Shown piece after piece: positions 18,111 to 26,264 of a stretch of DNA of 64,000 nucleotides. Made by a program: the position numbers and the translations under genes. The notes under the pieces were generated by a model. That model searched no databases. It saw only the letters and a list, made by a program, of their open reading frames with translations, and was not told the origin of the DNA. The stretch comes from Crocinitomicaceae bacterium (GTDB taxonomy: Bacteria > Bacteroidota > Bacteroidia > Flavobacteriales_G > Salibacteraceae), in NCBI GenBank assembly GCA_002713215.1, contig PAVO01000007.1:62001-126000 (forward strand), read 5' to 3'. The first letter of the stretch is position 1. Each line of letters starts with the position of its first letter.

Positions 18111-18491
18111 TTACTGACCTGGGCGATGACCAGGTTGGTGAGCATGCTGATGACCAGGTGCATGGCTAGGCGTGCTTGACTGAGGTTTGTCTTCTTGAGG
18201 TTTGCTATCTGACTCTGGCTTATCATCAGACTTTGATTTGTCATCAGATTTATCCTTGTCATCAGATTTACTTTTCTTCAAGCTAGGCAATGTAACCTTG
18301 CTTTCAACGTGCTCTACGGCAAGCTGACGGCGAAGTTCTTTGGTGCGGGTAGAAGTAGCTTCTTGCAAGAACTCAACATGCTCTGGAGCAAGTTTGTTTG
18401 TTGATGCGAACTTCGCTAAATCATCAGATGCAGCCATCCAGCGATCCAGCGCTTTTTGAAGTTGACCTTCGTTATACGAGATTTTGCTCAT
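18111..18491 (-). CDS. Small protein with charged repeats and a His/Gln-rich tail
   Basis: 126 residues. A helical N-terminal half is followed by repeated KSDDK units (about residues 78-95) and a Pro/His/Gln tail containing HAPGHQHAHQPGHRPG. There is no signal peptide. The tail is probably disordered and could bind divalent metals. The underlying DNA contains short direct repeats of TCATCAGA type that may vary in copy number. Start supported by AAGGAAG. Function unknown. Confidence 0.6.
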   Translation of the reverse strand: MSKISYNEGQLQKALDRWMAASDDLAKFASTNKLAPEHVEFLQEATSTRTKELRRQLAVEHVESKVTLPSLKKSKSDDKDKSDDKSKSDDKPESDSKPQEDKPQSSTPSHAPGHQHAHQPGHRPGQ

Positions 18492-18503
18492 GTTATGTCT
18501 TCC

Positions 18504-18869
18504 TTACATAGTTACGTTGAGACTTTCCTTAATTTCATGCCACTTTATTTCAACGGCATGAACGTTGGCAGCAAGCTCAATGAGTTGCTCGATAAGTGCT
18601 CCGTCCATATCAACCCCATCTTTGGTCGAAACCTCTAGCATTTCATCGATAAGCTCATCGATTTGATTACCCGCATCACTGTGGGCTAAATCACCAGCTT
18701 TGAAAGGGGGTTGCATGGCTTCTGCCAAAGAGAGGATGAGGCGATTACGAATAATCTCCATGTGACGTTCTGGTTGCTGTAGCGCAGCTTCCACCGAAGA
18801 AGAACCTGTGCTTTGGGCGGAGACTATCATAGCCTCCACGCGCTGTTTCCATTTTCCTTTCTGACTCAT
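18504..18869 (-). CDS. Small cytoplasmic helical protein
   Basis: 121 residues from the ATG at 18869 (an in-frame TTG lies 12 bases upstream). All-helical with no signal peptide, Met/Glu/Ala-rich, acidic C-terminal half. It lies between the outer-membrane barrel gene and the KSDDK-repeat gene, 12 bases from the latter. No recognised domain. Confidence 0.55.
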   Translation of the reverse strand: MSQKGKWKQRVEAMIVSAQSTGSSSVEAALQQPERHMEIIRNRLILSLAEAMQPPFKAGDLAHSDAGNQIDELIDEMLEVSTKDGVDMDGALIEQLIELAANVHAVEIKWHEIKESLNVTM

Positions 18870-18958
18870 GTCTCTATCCAAATCCCTTTGTTGAACCCCT
18901 ATCTTGACACATTTTTGAAAAAAACGACCTGAGAATAGAGGTTTTTATTCAACTATTG

Positions 18959-19648
18959 TTAGAAGCGGAAGCGCAACTCAAAAGAGTAAGACGAGATATC
19001 AATCTCATCTTTAAAAGACTTGGAATAACCAGCCACCAGTGAAGTAGTTTTACTAATACCCCAAATCAAACCAGCTGACCCCATAGGGGTTTCAATCGTG
19101 TCACCAGCAGCAGTCGAAGTGATATTTACACCACATAGCTTTTCGATACCTGTCACAGCGCAATCACTCGCATTTGCTTCAAAGGCTTCCTGCGGGTTCG
19201 CTGACGGCTTAGAGTCATCAAAAGAAGTGAAGATCTCACCTTCCCACTTGTACCATCCGTACCCAGCAGAAACATAAAACTCAACATTCTGCTTGATAGG
19301 AACATAGAACGTCGCATTAAAACCATATTGCTGGCTCATCTCGAACGTCGACTCATAAGTGTCAGTCTGAACGTCAGAGAATCCATCGTCAGTCTGATTT
19401 ACATAAGTGTCATTTTGGGTGCGCAACACTTCTTTATCGCCATTAAAACCAGTCCAGGCTGACAAAGAGAAGTACGGATTAAATTTAACACCAGCTTCCA
19501 GTGTGATTGAACGATTTTTCATAGTGTCGCCGGCAATATCGACACTTTGATCTGCGTAACCGATATCAACGAAACGCTCAGAAGCGCTGGCGCTGCCAGA
19601 CGCTAGAAGAACAGCTGCCGCAACAGCCAAAGTGATTTTTGTTTTCAT
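18959..19648 (-). CDS. Outer-membrane beta-barrel protein
   Basis: 229 residues from ATG 19648, the start giving a typical signal peptide (MKTKITLAVAAAVLLASGSASA). The mature protein alternates hydrophobic and polar residues in strand-like stretches and ends in ELRFRF, with the C-terminal Phe expected for Bam-assembled barrels. Size and pattern fit small 8-stranded barrels of the OmpA/opacity type. It is encoded just after the TPR-like gene and the sigma factor. It could serve as a surface receptor, exclusion factor or anchor; the specific role is unknown. Confidence 0.75.
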   Translation of the reverse strand: MKTKITLAVAAAVLLASGSASASERFVDIGYADQSVDIAGDTMKNRSITLEAGVKFNPYFSLSAWTGFNGDKEVLRTQNDTYVNQTDDGFSDVQTDTYESTFEMSQQYGFNATFYVPIKQNVEFYVSAGYGWYKWEGEIFTSFDDSKPSANPQEAFEANASDCAVTGIEKLCGVNITSTAAGDTIETPMGSAGLIWGISKTTSLVAGYSKSFKDEIDISSYSFELRFRF

Positions 19649-19659
19649 ACCAACCATCC

Positions 19660-20382
19660 TTAGTTGTAAACGCTGATCAAACCGGCAATCATCTTGTTTG
19701 CCGAATCGTAATCAGACTTATCTTTATGGCTCTTTCCTGAGCCTTGCTTTAGTGCAAAATCCTGAAGCTCTGCATGCGCTTGGAGCGCCAAGAACTTCAT
19801 ATAGATACGATGCACTTCTTTGTCAGGGCTAGAGCTAACCAACTCCGACAAAATCTTAAACACTTCAACCTTTTCAGCAGGAGACATGCGTCCCAACTTG
19901 ATCTCAACGTCACAGAAAGAAAGCATTGCCTTACTTTTGAACGGGGTCTTTTTCCCAATCAGATTCTTGAGAATTTTTTTCGCTTCATTGAGGTCGTAGA
20001 CAGACTCTTTAGCTTCATTCTTATGGAAGCCTTGCATATGAATCATGGCGCGATAATAGTCAGCCATAGGTTCACGTCCCTCAACAGAAACGAATAAATC
20101 CTCAGCTTTGTACGAGTCTTGAGTTCCAAGAATGCCGAACAGGAAGCAACGCCCTCGTTCCGCTACAGCCCAAGAGTCATCCATGCTTGCTAATTTACCC
20201 AAGCATTCTTCAGCTTTCGTTTCGGAGAAATAAGGGCTGTTCTTGTTACCAAACACAAGGTACTTAGAACGCTCTACATCTATCGTCTGCTTTGTCATAA
20301 CGGGCACGATCAAGTCGTGCGCTTGCTTATACTGCCCCTGCCGAATTAACGGCAGGACTTTTTCGTAAACTGTATCGGACAT
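19660..20382 (-). CDS. TPR/SLR-like helical repeat protein
   Basis: 240 residues from ATG 20382; only one base separates this start from the stop of the sigma-factor gene, so the two are likely translationally coupled. The longer frame would run into the sigma gene and lacks support. The protein is built of helical pairs with TPR-like spacing (GQYKQAHDLI, KAEECLGKLA, RAMIHMQGF), a fold usually used for protein binding. No signal peptide. Because it follows the sigma factor so tightly, it might be a sigma regulator, but that is inference. Confidence 0.65.
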   Translation of the reverse strand: MSDTVYEKVLPLIRQGQYKQAHDLIVPVMTKQTIDVERSKYLVFGNKNSPYFSETKAEECLGKLASMDDSWAVAERGRCFLFGILGTQDSYKAEDLFVSVEGREPMADYYRAMIHMQGFHKNEAKESVYDLNEAKKILKNLIGKKTPFKSKAMLSFCDVEIKLGRMSPAEKVEVFKILSELVSSSPDKEVHRIYMKFLALQAHAELQDFALKQGSGKSHKDKSDYDSANKMIAGLISVYN

Positions 20383-20383
20383 A

Positions 20384-21943
20384 TTACTTACTCGCTCGCT
20401 TTGGTGGGATAATACCCAGTTCAATCTTGATAAGGTCCAGTGCCTTTTTTGACTCAGAGCGAACTGTCTTGTCAGTGCAACCTTCCCCCAGCTCCTTGGC
20501 GATCTCTGCATGGGTTCTCTCGCCGATGAACTTCAGCTCCAGAACTCTATATTGGCGAGAAGTCATCGCCCCTTCATCTAAAAGACGATCAGCAATTTCA
20601 ATGACCTTTTGGAATTCCGTTTGAGTAACATGATCCTCAGATTCATTTCGCACTTCATTGAAGATATCAAAGCTGACTTCATCTTCACCGTTGTGAGTAT
20701 TGACGCAGCTAATATTCACAGGGATGTTGTTATATCGGTTCATTGCCAGCTTCCAAACAACATCAGGGATCGCTTCTTTAATGGCCTTCTCCACATCTTC
20801 GCGTGAAGGGAGGCGCTCGTCTGCGTTCTTTTCCACCCAGCCTCTGAGGTAATGTAAGATAGTGTTAACTAGGTCCGTTGCATGGATTGGTATACGGATG
20901 GAATTGTTGTTTTTAATATGGCGTGAAATCTTTAGTTTCACCCAGTAGTCAGCATAAGTCGTAAACTTGGCGTTCGATCCATGAACATACATGTCACAAG
21001 CATGCATCAAGCCCTCTGCGCCTTCAGAGATTAAATCCATATAGTTCAGGCCAGGTAACTTGTTACCACCACCTTTATGGAAAAACTTCATGGCGCTATT
21101 AATGCAGCTTCGCAGGTTGGTTGAAACAAGTCTGTTTCTTAACTCTTTAATGCGAGAAGATAGCAGTCGCACGCAACGCATTATGTGCTTAGCTTCAGGC
21201 GGGGTTACGCCCTGCTTGTCAGCGAAAATATCAATGGCAGTACGCTCACCGGGAAACAAATCAGCAGTTTTACCCTTTTCCAAGTCAGCAATGTTGATGC
21301 GATCTCTCGCCACCGGCTCATATTCTTTAATCAGGCGATCTGATTGTTGTTTAATGAAGTGGGCGTAACTCAAGTTGTAAGTGTCAACGATTAGGTCAAT
21401 AAGATCATCAAAACGTTGATTAGATTTACCATCACGGTATTCTACAATTAAGTCTCTAACCGCCCCAGGAAGCTCTTTTGGGTAACTGATTGATGTACCG
21501 TCTTCAGTTTGTTTTAGCACACCGAGTAAGTGAGAAGACCCAGATGTATTATCGCAAGCGACAATCAGAGCATCTAACACTGTACTAAACCGGAGCATAT
21601 ATTTTGCAAGCTCTTTCTGACAGAATGACTTGTTTTCCGTCCACTCCGCTTGCTGCTCAGGTGTTCGTATTAAATACTGGTCGTTGTTAAGCTCTGCGCT
21701 CAGCAAGGCAAATAAGTCCGCTCCACCCGTGCTTTCTGCTTCACCAATTACCTCGTCACGAACATAGCGCTCATTAACATCGACCGCCGCCGATTTTTCA
21801 GAGTCGCTAAGTAGCCCTGCCAAGTGCTGTGATTCAGACACTGAATCGCTGCGACAATCAACGAGATCACCCAAACCGTAGGATTCTTTCGTCTCATTCT
21901 CAGCGCCAGCAACGTCCTTGTTGTAATCGTCAACATTCTCCAT
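20384..21943 (-). CDS. RpoD-like sigma-70 family RNA polymerase sigma factor
   Basis: 519 residues from ATG 21943 (AAAGGAG 6 bases upstream). Region 2 (about 270-352) is plain: RLVSTNLRSCINSA, LISEGAEGLMHACDMY, KFTTYADYWVK and SIRIPIHATDLV. Region 3 follows, and region 4 (about 450-510) has SRQYRVLELKF...THAEIAKELG...DKTVRSESKKALDLI. The N-terminal part includes KELAKYMLRFSTVLDALI, like the non-conserved region of housekeeping sigma factors, so it looks RpoD-derived rather than ECF. The RNA polymerase core-binding and -10 recognition surfaces are present. It lies inside the pilus/transfer gene run, so a likely role is directing host RNA polymerase to element promoters. Confidence 0.88.
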   Translation of the reverse strand: MENVDDYNKDVAGAENETKESYGLGDLVDCRSDSVSESQHLAGLLSDSEKSAAVDVNERYVRDEVIGEAESTGGADLFALLSAELNNDQYLIRTPEQQAEWTENKSFCQKELAKYMLRFSTVLDALIVACDNTSGSSHLLGVLKQTEDGTSISYPKELPGAVRDLIVEYRDGKSNQRFDDLIDLIVDTYNLSYAHFIKQQSDRLIKEYEPVARDRINIADLEKGKTADLFPGERTAIDIFADKQGVTPPEAKHIMRCVRLLSSRIKELRNRLVSTNLRSCINSAMKFFHKGGGNKLPGLNYMDLISEGAEGLMHACDMYVHGSNAKFTTYADYWVKLKISRHIKNNNSIRIPIHATDLVNTILHYLRGWVEKNADERLPSREDVEKAIKEAIPDVVWKLAMNRYNNIPVNISCVNTHNGEDEVSFDIFNEVRNESEDHVTQTEFQKVIEIADRLLDEGAMTSRQYRVLELKFIGERTHAEIAKELGEGCTDKTVRSESKKALDLIKIELGIIPPKRASK

Positions 21944-21964
21944 CAATCACTCCTTTGATAACGA

Positions 21965-23167
21965 TTAAAGAACAGCTTTTATGCCGTCTTCTAAGCTCAC
22001 GTCCATGTGAGCAATATGTGAATTCAATTCTTTGTAGACGCTTCTTACGTCTTTATTTTTTTCGATTAACGCACTAGGGTTAACAAACTCTTTCAGGCGA
22101 TCTTTCTCGTAGTTTACGATTGCCTCACCGGTCAACTCACTCGATTTAATTTTTTCAGTGAGCACTACAGTCCCTTCATAACCACCAACGCAATTAGAGC
22201 ATCCATTGCCTACGCTGGCGTAGTCACCAGGCTTCAAGTTAAACCCTACTGCCAGTCGAGAAACGCCAGACTTATTGTGAGTAATTTCCTTACACTCACC
22301 ACAAAGCTTGTCTACTGAAACTCGTATCTCATAATGAGCAAGGTATAAAATTACCTCTTCCGAGCTAAATGCTGACTTGAGTTCTTCGTAAATATCAACA
22401 AAGTTCTTAGCTTCGCTCAAAATCACAACAACTGAATTGCGCCCGCGAAGTTTTCTTTGTGCATTTTCAATTGAGCTAGATGTAAGCTCTGAAGACTTAA
22501 GGACAACAGTTGGCCTTACACCGTGATTATTCGCTATAAAGTCTGGATGACTTTCAATTTCATGCGTGTCCGTACCAGCAAATACGACCAAACCACCTGA
22601 GCCGGCAGATTTGATTGTCTCGTTGATTTCCTCAATATTCCAGATTGGCTCGTTAGATGGGATGTCGATATTTGAGCCATCTAACAAAGGTGACTCCACC
22701 CCTCTTAGTTCGATGTGGCGAAAGGCGTTCTGGTTTGTTTTGACCATTAGGCCGCCATCACTTACAGAAACTGAGCAAACAGGTTTGCCTTCCATGCTTC
22801 TTGCGTAATGTGATAGAGCTATCGTGGCGAATACCGATACGTTTTTGTTGTCTGAAAAACTTGAACGTGATGCGATCAAGCCGAAATCGCCGTTCAGAAC
22901 CTGTTCGTTAATAGCCTCTGAAAACCACTTCTTTTGAGAGCTAGAATAGAACCCGTGCTTACCGAAAAACCCCGCTTCTTCCTTGTTGATAGTCAGGGTT
23001 TCGATGCCAAACTCACTAACAAGGATTTGGTCAATCTTATGTTGACCCCAAATAGAGGTCCGGTTTTGGTACCACTCAATAAATGAGTTGAATAGTTGCG
23101 GCTCTGCTTCCGTGCCGATGAATAACGAATCATCAACTGCACTGAGCCTACCTAGAAGAATGGGCAC
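21965..23167 (-). CDS. GspE-like protein lacking Walker A (pseudo-ATPase)
   Basis: 400 residues from GTG 23167 with AAGGA upstream. The C-terminal part has the zinc region of GspE/PilB ATPases: KLCGEC, then GNGCSNCVGGYEGTVVLTE, the counterpart of LCPHC...GC..C...GYKGRTGI. The segment that should carry Walker A reads GGLVVFAGTDTHEIES where active relatives have GLVLVTGPTGSGKTT, so no P-loop remains; GEIRD and the His box are also absent. It is therefore probably catalytically dead. It could bind or regulate the two active ATPases of this element. Location just upstream of the sigma factor is notable. The family call rests on the zinc region and the aligned strand before the lost P-loop. Confidence 0.62.
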   Translation of the reverse strand: MPILLGRLSAVDDSLFIGTEAEPQLFNSFIEWYQNRTSIWGQHKIDQILVSEFGIETLTINKEEAGFFGKHGFYSSSQKKWFSEAINEQVLNGDFGLIASRSSFSDNKNVSVFATIALSHYARSMEGKPVCSVSVSDGGLMVKTNQNAFRHIELRGVESPLLDGSNIDIPSNEPIWNIEEINETIKSAGSGGLVVFAGTDTHEIESHPDFIANNHGVRPTVVLKSSELTSSSIENAQRKLRGRNSVVVILSEAKNFVDIYEELKSAFSSEEVILYLAHYEIRVSVDKLCGECKEITHNKSGVSRLAVGFNLKPGDYASVGNGCSNCVGGYEGTVVLTEKIKSSELTGEAIVNYEKDRLKEFVNPSALIEKNKDVRSVYKELNSHIAHMDVSLEDGIKAVL

Positions 23168-23248
23168 GATACAATCCTTGTATATGTGTGAGTTAATCCT
23201 TTAACTTCGCGAATTATATTCTCATACTGAAAATAATTCAAGACCTCA

Positions 23249-23443
23249 TTAGTTTTGAAACATTGAATTAATACAATAATGCTTCTGACCACCACGAATC
23301 TGCATGTTCAACGCATTCTTTGTTTGAAGGGCGAGCAGTGTTGGACGGTCAACACCAAGTGCCGCCAACTGTTGTTCTGTCTTCCAATCCCCTTTAGGGA
23401 TGCGCTTAAAACCATCCTTTTGCTTTTTCGTCAAAACGCTCAT
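23249..23443 (-). CDS. Small basic protein, possible nucleic-acid binder
   Basis: 64 residues from ATG 23443; GGAG 5 bases upstream favours this start over an ATG 12 bases earlier. Basic, with TEQQLAALGVDRPTLLALQ in a helix-turn-helix-like arrangement (two short helices joined by GVDRP). Sits between the DsbC-like gene and the pseudo-ATPase gene. A DNA-binding role is suggested only by charge and the helix pattern. Confidence 0.5.
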   Translation of the reverse strand: MSVLTKKQKDGFKRIPKGDWKTEQQLAALGVDRPTLLALQTKNALNMQIRGGQKHYCINSMFQN

Positions 23444-23467
23444 AAACATCTCCATTGTTGCGTTGAT

Positions 23468-24322
23468 TTATTTCAATTTTTCACGTTCCAGAGCTGAGTA
23501 GCCATAGAATAAGCGACCTTGCTCTGTAAAAAACACCGGGCTTCCAGCCAGGTTGAATTGTTCACCGAGTGATAGAACACCTTGTACAATTGCATTGTTC
23601 AATGTTGAGCAATCCTTCTCAGGAGGAAGACTTGCAGCAACTGTTTTAATCTTGCGTTCTAAGTAAGCCTTATCGACAAAAGCCATACGTGCATCGTTAT
23701 CCTTCAAACAGTAAAGATACTCCGTAACCTGACGAGTTTTCTTGTCTGTTGGATCTCTCATGAAAGGCAGATAAACCAGCGTGTAACCATCTAACTGAAG
23801 TTTCATTTTCTTTGTTAGATGAAAAGCCTTGCAGTGCGGGCAACTGAGATCCATGAATGCGTAGATAACCTCATGTCTATCGCCTTTCAGTGGTTTGTAA
23901 ACCACTAAGGAGTCCGCTGCGTAAGACAGAAAAGACGTCAGCTCCATCAGCGCCTCCCTGATCTCATTGCTCACAGAAACGCGGCTAACACTATCACCAA
24001 AAAGGAAAGCCCCCTCTCCTTTGTCTGGCATCCAGTAAGACGCGGTTTCATCGACAAAATATTTTTGGTTATCAAGAGTTATGTGGTAAAGATTTGAGGC
24101 GTATACTCGATTAATCTTGATGTTCTCCGGCGCTTGGGCCATAGCCAACGCAGATTTCATATTGACCACAGCCTTTTCCAGAACATCATCTTCTGATGGA
24201 AGTGATGCATATCGTTCAAGAACATCCTGTGAAGATGGTTTAAAATCTTCAATCACTGGTGGTTCCGCAGCAAACGATAAGCCTGAGAAGGCTAACGCTA
24301 ACGAATAAAGTGTCTTTCGCAT
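23468..24322 (-). CDS. DsbC/TrbB-like periplasmic thiol-disulphide oxidoreductase
   Basis: 284 residues with a signal peptide (cleaved near SFA, residue 18), an N-terminal domain of about 130 residues and a thioredoxin-fold domain with active site DLSCPHC (about residue 177-183). The cis-Pro region is AGSPVFF. The layout, dimerisation-type N-terminal domain then thioredoxin fold, is that of DsbC/DsbG isomerases and of TrbB found on IncI plasmids. A second Cys pair (LYCLKD and DCSTL) is present as in many DsbC proteins. It would correct disulphides in the cysteine-rich exported proteins of this element. Start and stop overlap with the DsbA-like gene upstream. Confidence 0.85.
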   Translation of the reverse strand: MRKTLYSLALAFSGLSFAAEPPVIEDFKPSSQDVLERYASLPSEDDVLEKAVVNMKSALAMAQAPENIKINRVYASNLYHITLDNQKYFVDETASYWMPDKGEGAFLFGDSVSRVSVSNEIREALMELTSFLSYAADSLVVYKPLKGDRHEVIYAFMDLSCPHCKAFHLTKKMKLQLDGYTLVYLPFMRDPTDKKTRQVTEYLYCLKDNDARMAFVDKAYLERKIKTVAASLPPEKDCSTLNNAIVQGVLSLGEQFNLAGSPVFFTEQGRLFYGYSALEREKLK

Positions 24323-24930
24323 TACTTAACCGCTCCATTTAAACGCTGAACGAAATCAATACCCGGGTTATCAGACTCTCGGTTAACAGAAACCCATTGA
24401 ATTGAATTGCCGCGAGAAACACGAACCAATGGTGTCTTTATCTGAGTCTCCTGTCCTGCTTGCTCAAGGATGTACTTGGCGCCTTCCAGGTACACACCTA
24501 GTTCAGACCATGCTAATTTGAAATTCGAAGATGAAACATTGATCCCGGCTGCTAAAAAGGCATTGTGATAGTCTTCAGGTGTTTCCATTTCGTCGGAAAC
24601 CATACCAATAATCATGAAGCCCAATTTGCTCTTCTGTATCGCTGGCATATCCCGCGTTTCAGGCAGTGTATTTAGTAATACATGCAATTTTGCGCCCTGC
24701 TCCCACTTACTCCCGTCAGAGAACACTGGAACTCGTTTAATGGCGACTTCCGCATTCGTCTCATCATAGAGGGTGATGTATTGGTTTAGTGCAAAGCAAC
24801 CACTACAGTGGTACGAGAAGAAGTAAATAACTTCAGGTTTTGATGCGTCATCTGAAATAAGGTGAGCTGCGCGGGATGCTGACGGAAGCGTCAGCATCAA
24901 CATTGCGCACATGAATATTACGCTACGCAT
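24322..24930 (-). CDS. DsbA-like periplasmic thiol-disulphide oxidoreductase
   Basis: About 202 residues from ATG 24930 (an in-frame GTG lies at 24936). Signal peptide ends near SRAA; the thioredoxin-fold start YFFSYHCSGC gives a CSGC active site. A helical insertion and a cis-Pro-like KTPLVRV segment follow, as in DsbA. It would introduce disulphides. Pairing of a DsbA-like with a DsbC-like gene within a run encoding four cysteine-rich exported proteins strongly suggests dedicated folding helpers. Overlaps the DsbC-like gene by one base. Confidence 0.82.
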   Translation of the reverse strand: MRSVIFMCAMLMLTLPSASRAAHLISDDASKPEVIYFFSYHCSGCFALNQYITLYDETNAEVAIKRVPVFSDGSKWEQGAKLHVLLNTLPETRDMPAIQKSKLGFMIIGMVSDEMETPEDYHNAFLAAGINVSSSNFKLAWSELGVYLEGAKYILEQAGQETQIKTPLVRVSRGNSIQWVSVNRESDNPGIDFVQRLNGAVK

Positions 24931-24936
24931 AGGCAC

Positions 24937-25335
24937 TTATTTAGCTTTTGGCTGTTTATAGGCCAAAACCATTCTAAGGCCATTTTCGGGTAACATGCAC
25001 TCGTCGGCCGTTCCCATGCAGAAGCTGGTCAGCTCTAAATTGTCACACGCCAGAATAACCGATTCCACGGTAGCAAATGTAAACTTAGGATCATCAAAAT
25101 TAAATGATGATATTTCTACAATATGCTTCTCTGGCTTTTTAGCTTCAAAACCTTTGTGTTTAGCAAAGTTTGCGCACTGCCCAACATCTTTAGAACGCTG
25201 GAATTCAAAATCAGGTTCGAAACGAGGTTCGGTGTAGTACATGTAAGAGAAGAATAAAGCCGCAGCAGCGATACAGTAAAAAATTACACTAATAACAACA
25301 CGGTCATTCTTTAATGCTTGAAACTTATCAATCAT
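24937..25335 (-). CDS. Single-pass membrane protein of the pilus operon
   Basis: 132 residues: short cytoplasmic N-terminus, one membrane segment (about residues 14-32), and a periplasmic domain with four cysteines (QCANF, LACDN, SFCMG, ECMLP) likely paired. Start overlaps the stop of the upstream gene as TAATG. Bitopic proteins of this size occur between the secretin and pilin genes in type IVb pilus operons (for example PilO/TcpD-like), but I cannot assign a family. Confidence 0.62.
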   Translation of the reverse strand: MIDKFQALKNDRVVISVIFYCIAAAALFFSYMYYTEPRFEPDFEFQRSKDVGQCANFAKHKGFEAKKPEKHIVEISSFNFDDPKFTFATVESVILACDNLELTSFCMGTADECMLPENGLRMVLAYKQPKAK

Positions 25336-26258
25336 TACTGGTTGCCCCCATTAACAACGACTTCAGACGCAGGGCTTTCCTGTTCTAGTGCTTGCGTATT
25401 TTCATTTGCAATCGTTTTAACCTTCGTCAATTGCATTAATGACCCATCGGGTTTGATAGACTGGCTGAAAATTGTATTTTCAAATTCACCCTGTTTCTCT
25501 AACACCAGGTACCAGCCACCAATTTTCGCATACCGAATTGCCCTCAAACGCATTTCGTCGGTAGAGCCAGCACGACGCAATAAATCAATGGCCATATAAT
25601 TTTTTGGCGTATAGTGAGTCTGGCTAATTACTTCCTGCGTTTGGTTGTAAAACACGTATTTGAATAGCGCAGCTCCCCCAAACGTTAAAAACGACATGAG
25701 CATCACCATTACGCTAATGTGGTAAAGAGCGTACCCTTCGACGTAAAGTTGCTGCACTTTCTGTGAGCGCCCAGCAATATCAATTACTGTCTCTTTACCC
25801 TCACTAGGCAGCCCCTCTTCTGTCCACATTGTTTCAACATGGCCATTGTTATTTTGAATAAGCGCATTCTGACCTTTATCCATTGGGATCCAAAGTTCAG
25901 TGCACTCAGGGTCGCGAAATGCTTTAAGCACTTTTTCGATATAAGAAAACCCATCACCTTTGTATTGAAGCTCGCTAATGTAGCCACTCCCTAACGTTGG
26001 ATGTTTAACGACTTTCTTAATTCGATAGCTCACACCTGACTTACCAAGATCCATATCTTTAGCTTTCGAAAAGATTTCGGATTTAGCATTTTCCATTACC
26101 GTCTTTTCGACACCTGAGTGAAAATCAATAAAGACCTTCTCTGCTGGCTTGTCTACGTGTTTTCGAGCCCCGAAAAGCCCGCTTGTTCGACGTGGGGTCG
26201 CCGGCTTTTTATCTGCCGGCTTTTTGTCATCCACTGGTAAGTTTGCAGCATCCGTCAT
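25335..26258 (-). CDS. Bitopic inner-membrane protein (pilus assembly, PilO/TcpD-like position)
   Basis: 307 residues. A Lys/Pro-rich N-terminal tail leads to a cytoplasmic domain (about 40-175), then one membrane segment (about 185-207) and a periplasmic domain of about 90 residues. AAGGAG precedes the start, and the gene lies 6 bases after the secretin gene. Topology and place suit a linker between the cytoplasmic ATPase/platform and the periplasmic part of the pilus machine. No diagnostic motif. Confidence 0.65.
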   Translation of the reverse strand: MTDAANLPVDDKKPADKKPATPRRTSGLFGARKHVDKPAEKVFIDFHSGVEKTVMENAKSEIFSKAKDMDLGKSGVSYRIKKVVKHPTLGSGYISELQYKGDGFSYIEKVLKAFRDPECTELWIPMDKGQNALIQNNNGHVETMWTEEGLPSEGKETVIDIAGRSQKVQQLYVEGYALYHISVMVMLMSFLTFGGAALFKYVFYNQTQEVISQTHYTPKNYMAIDLLRRAGSTDEMRLRAIRYAKIGGWYLVLEKQGEFENTIFSQSIKPDGSLMQLTKVKTIANENTQALEQESPASEVVVNGGNQ

Positions 26259-26264
26259 TGCTTA

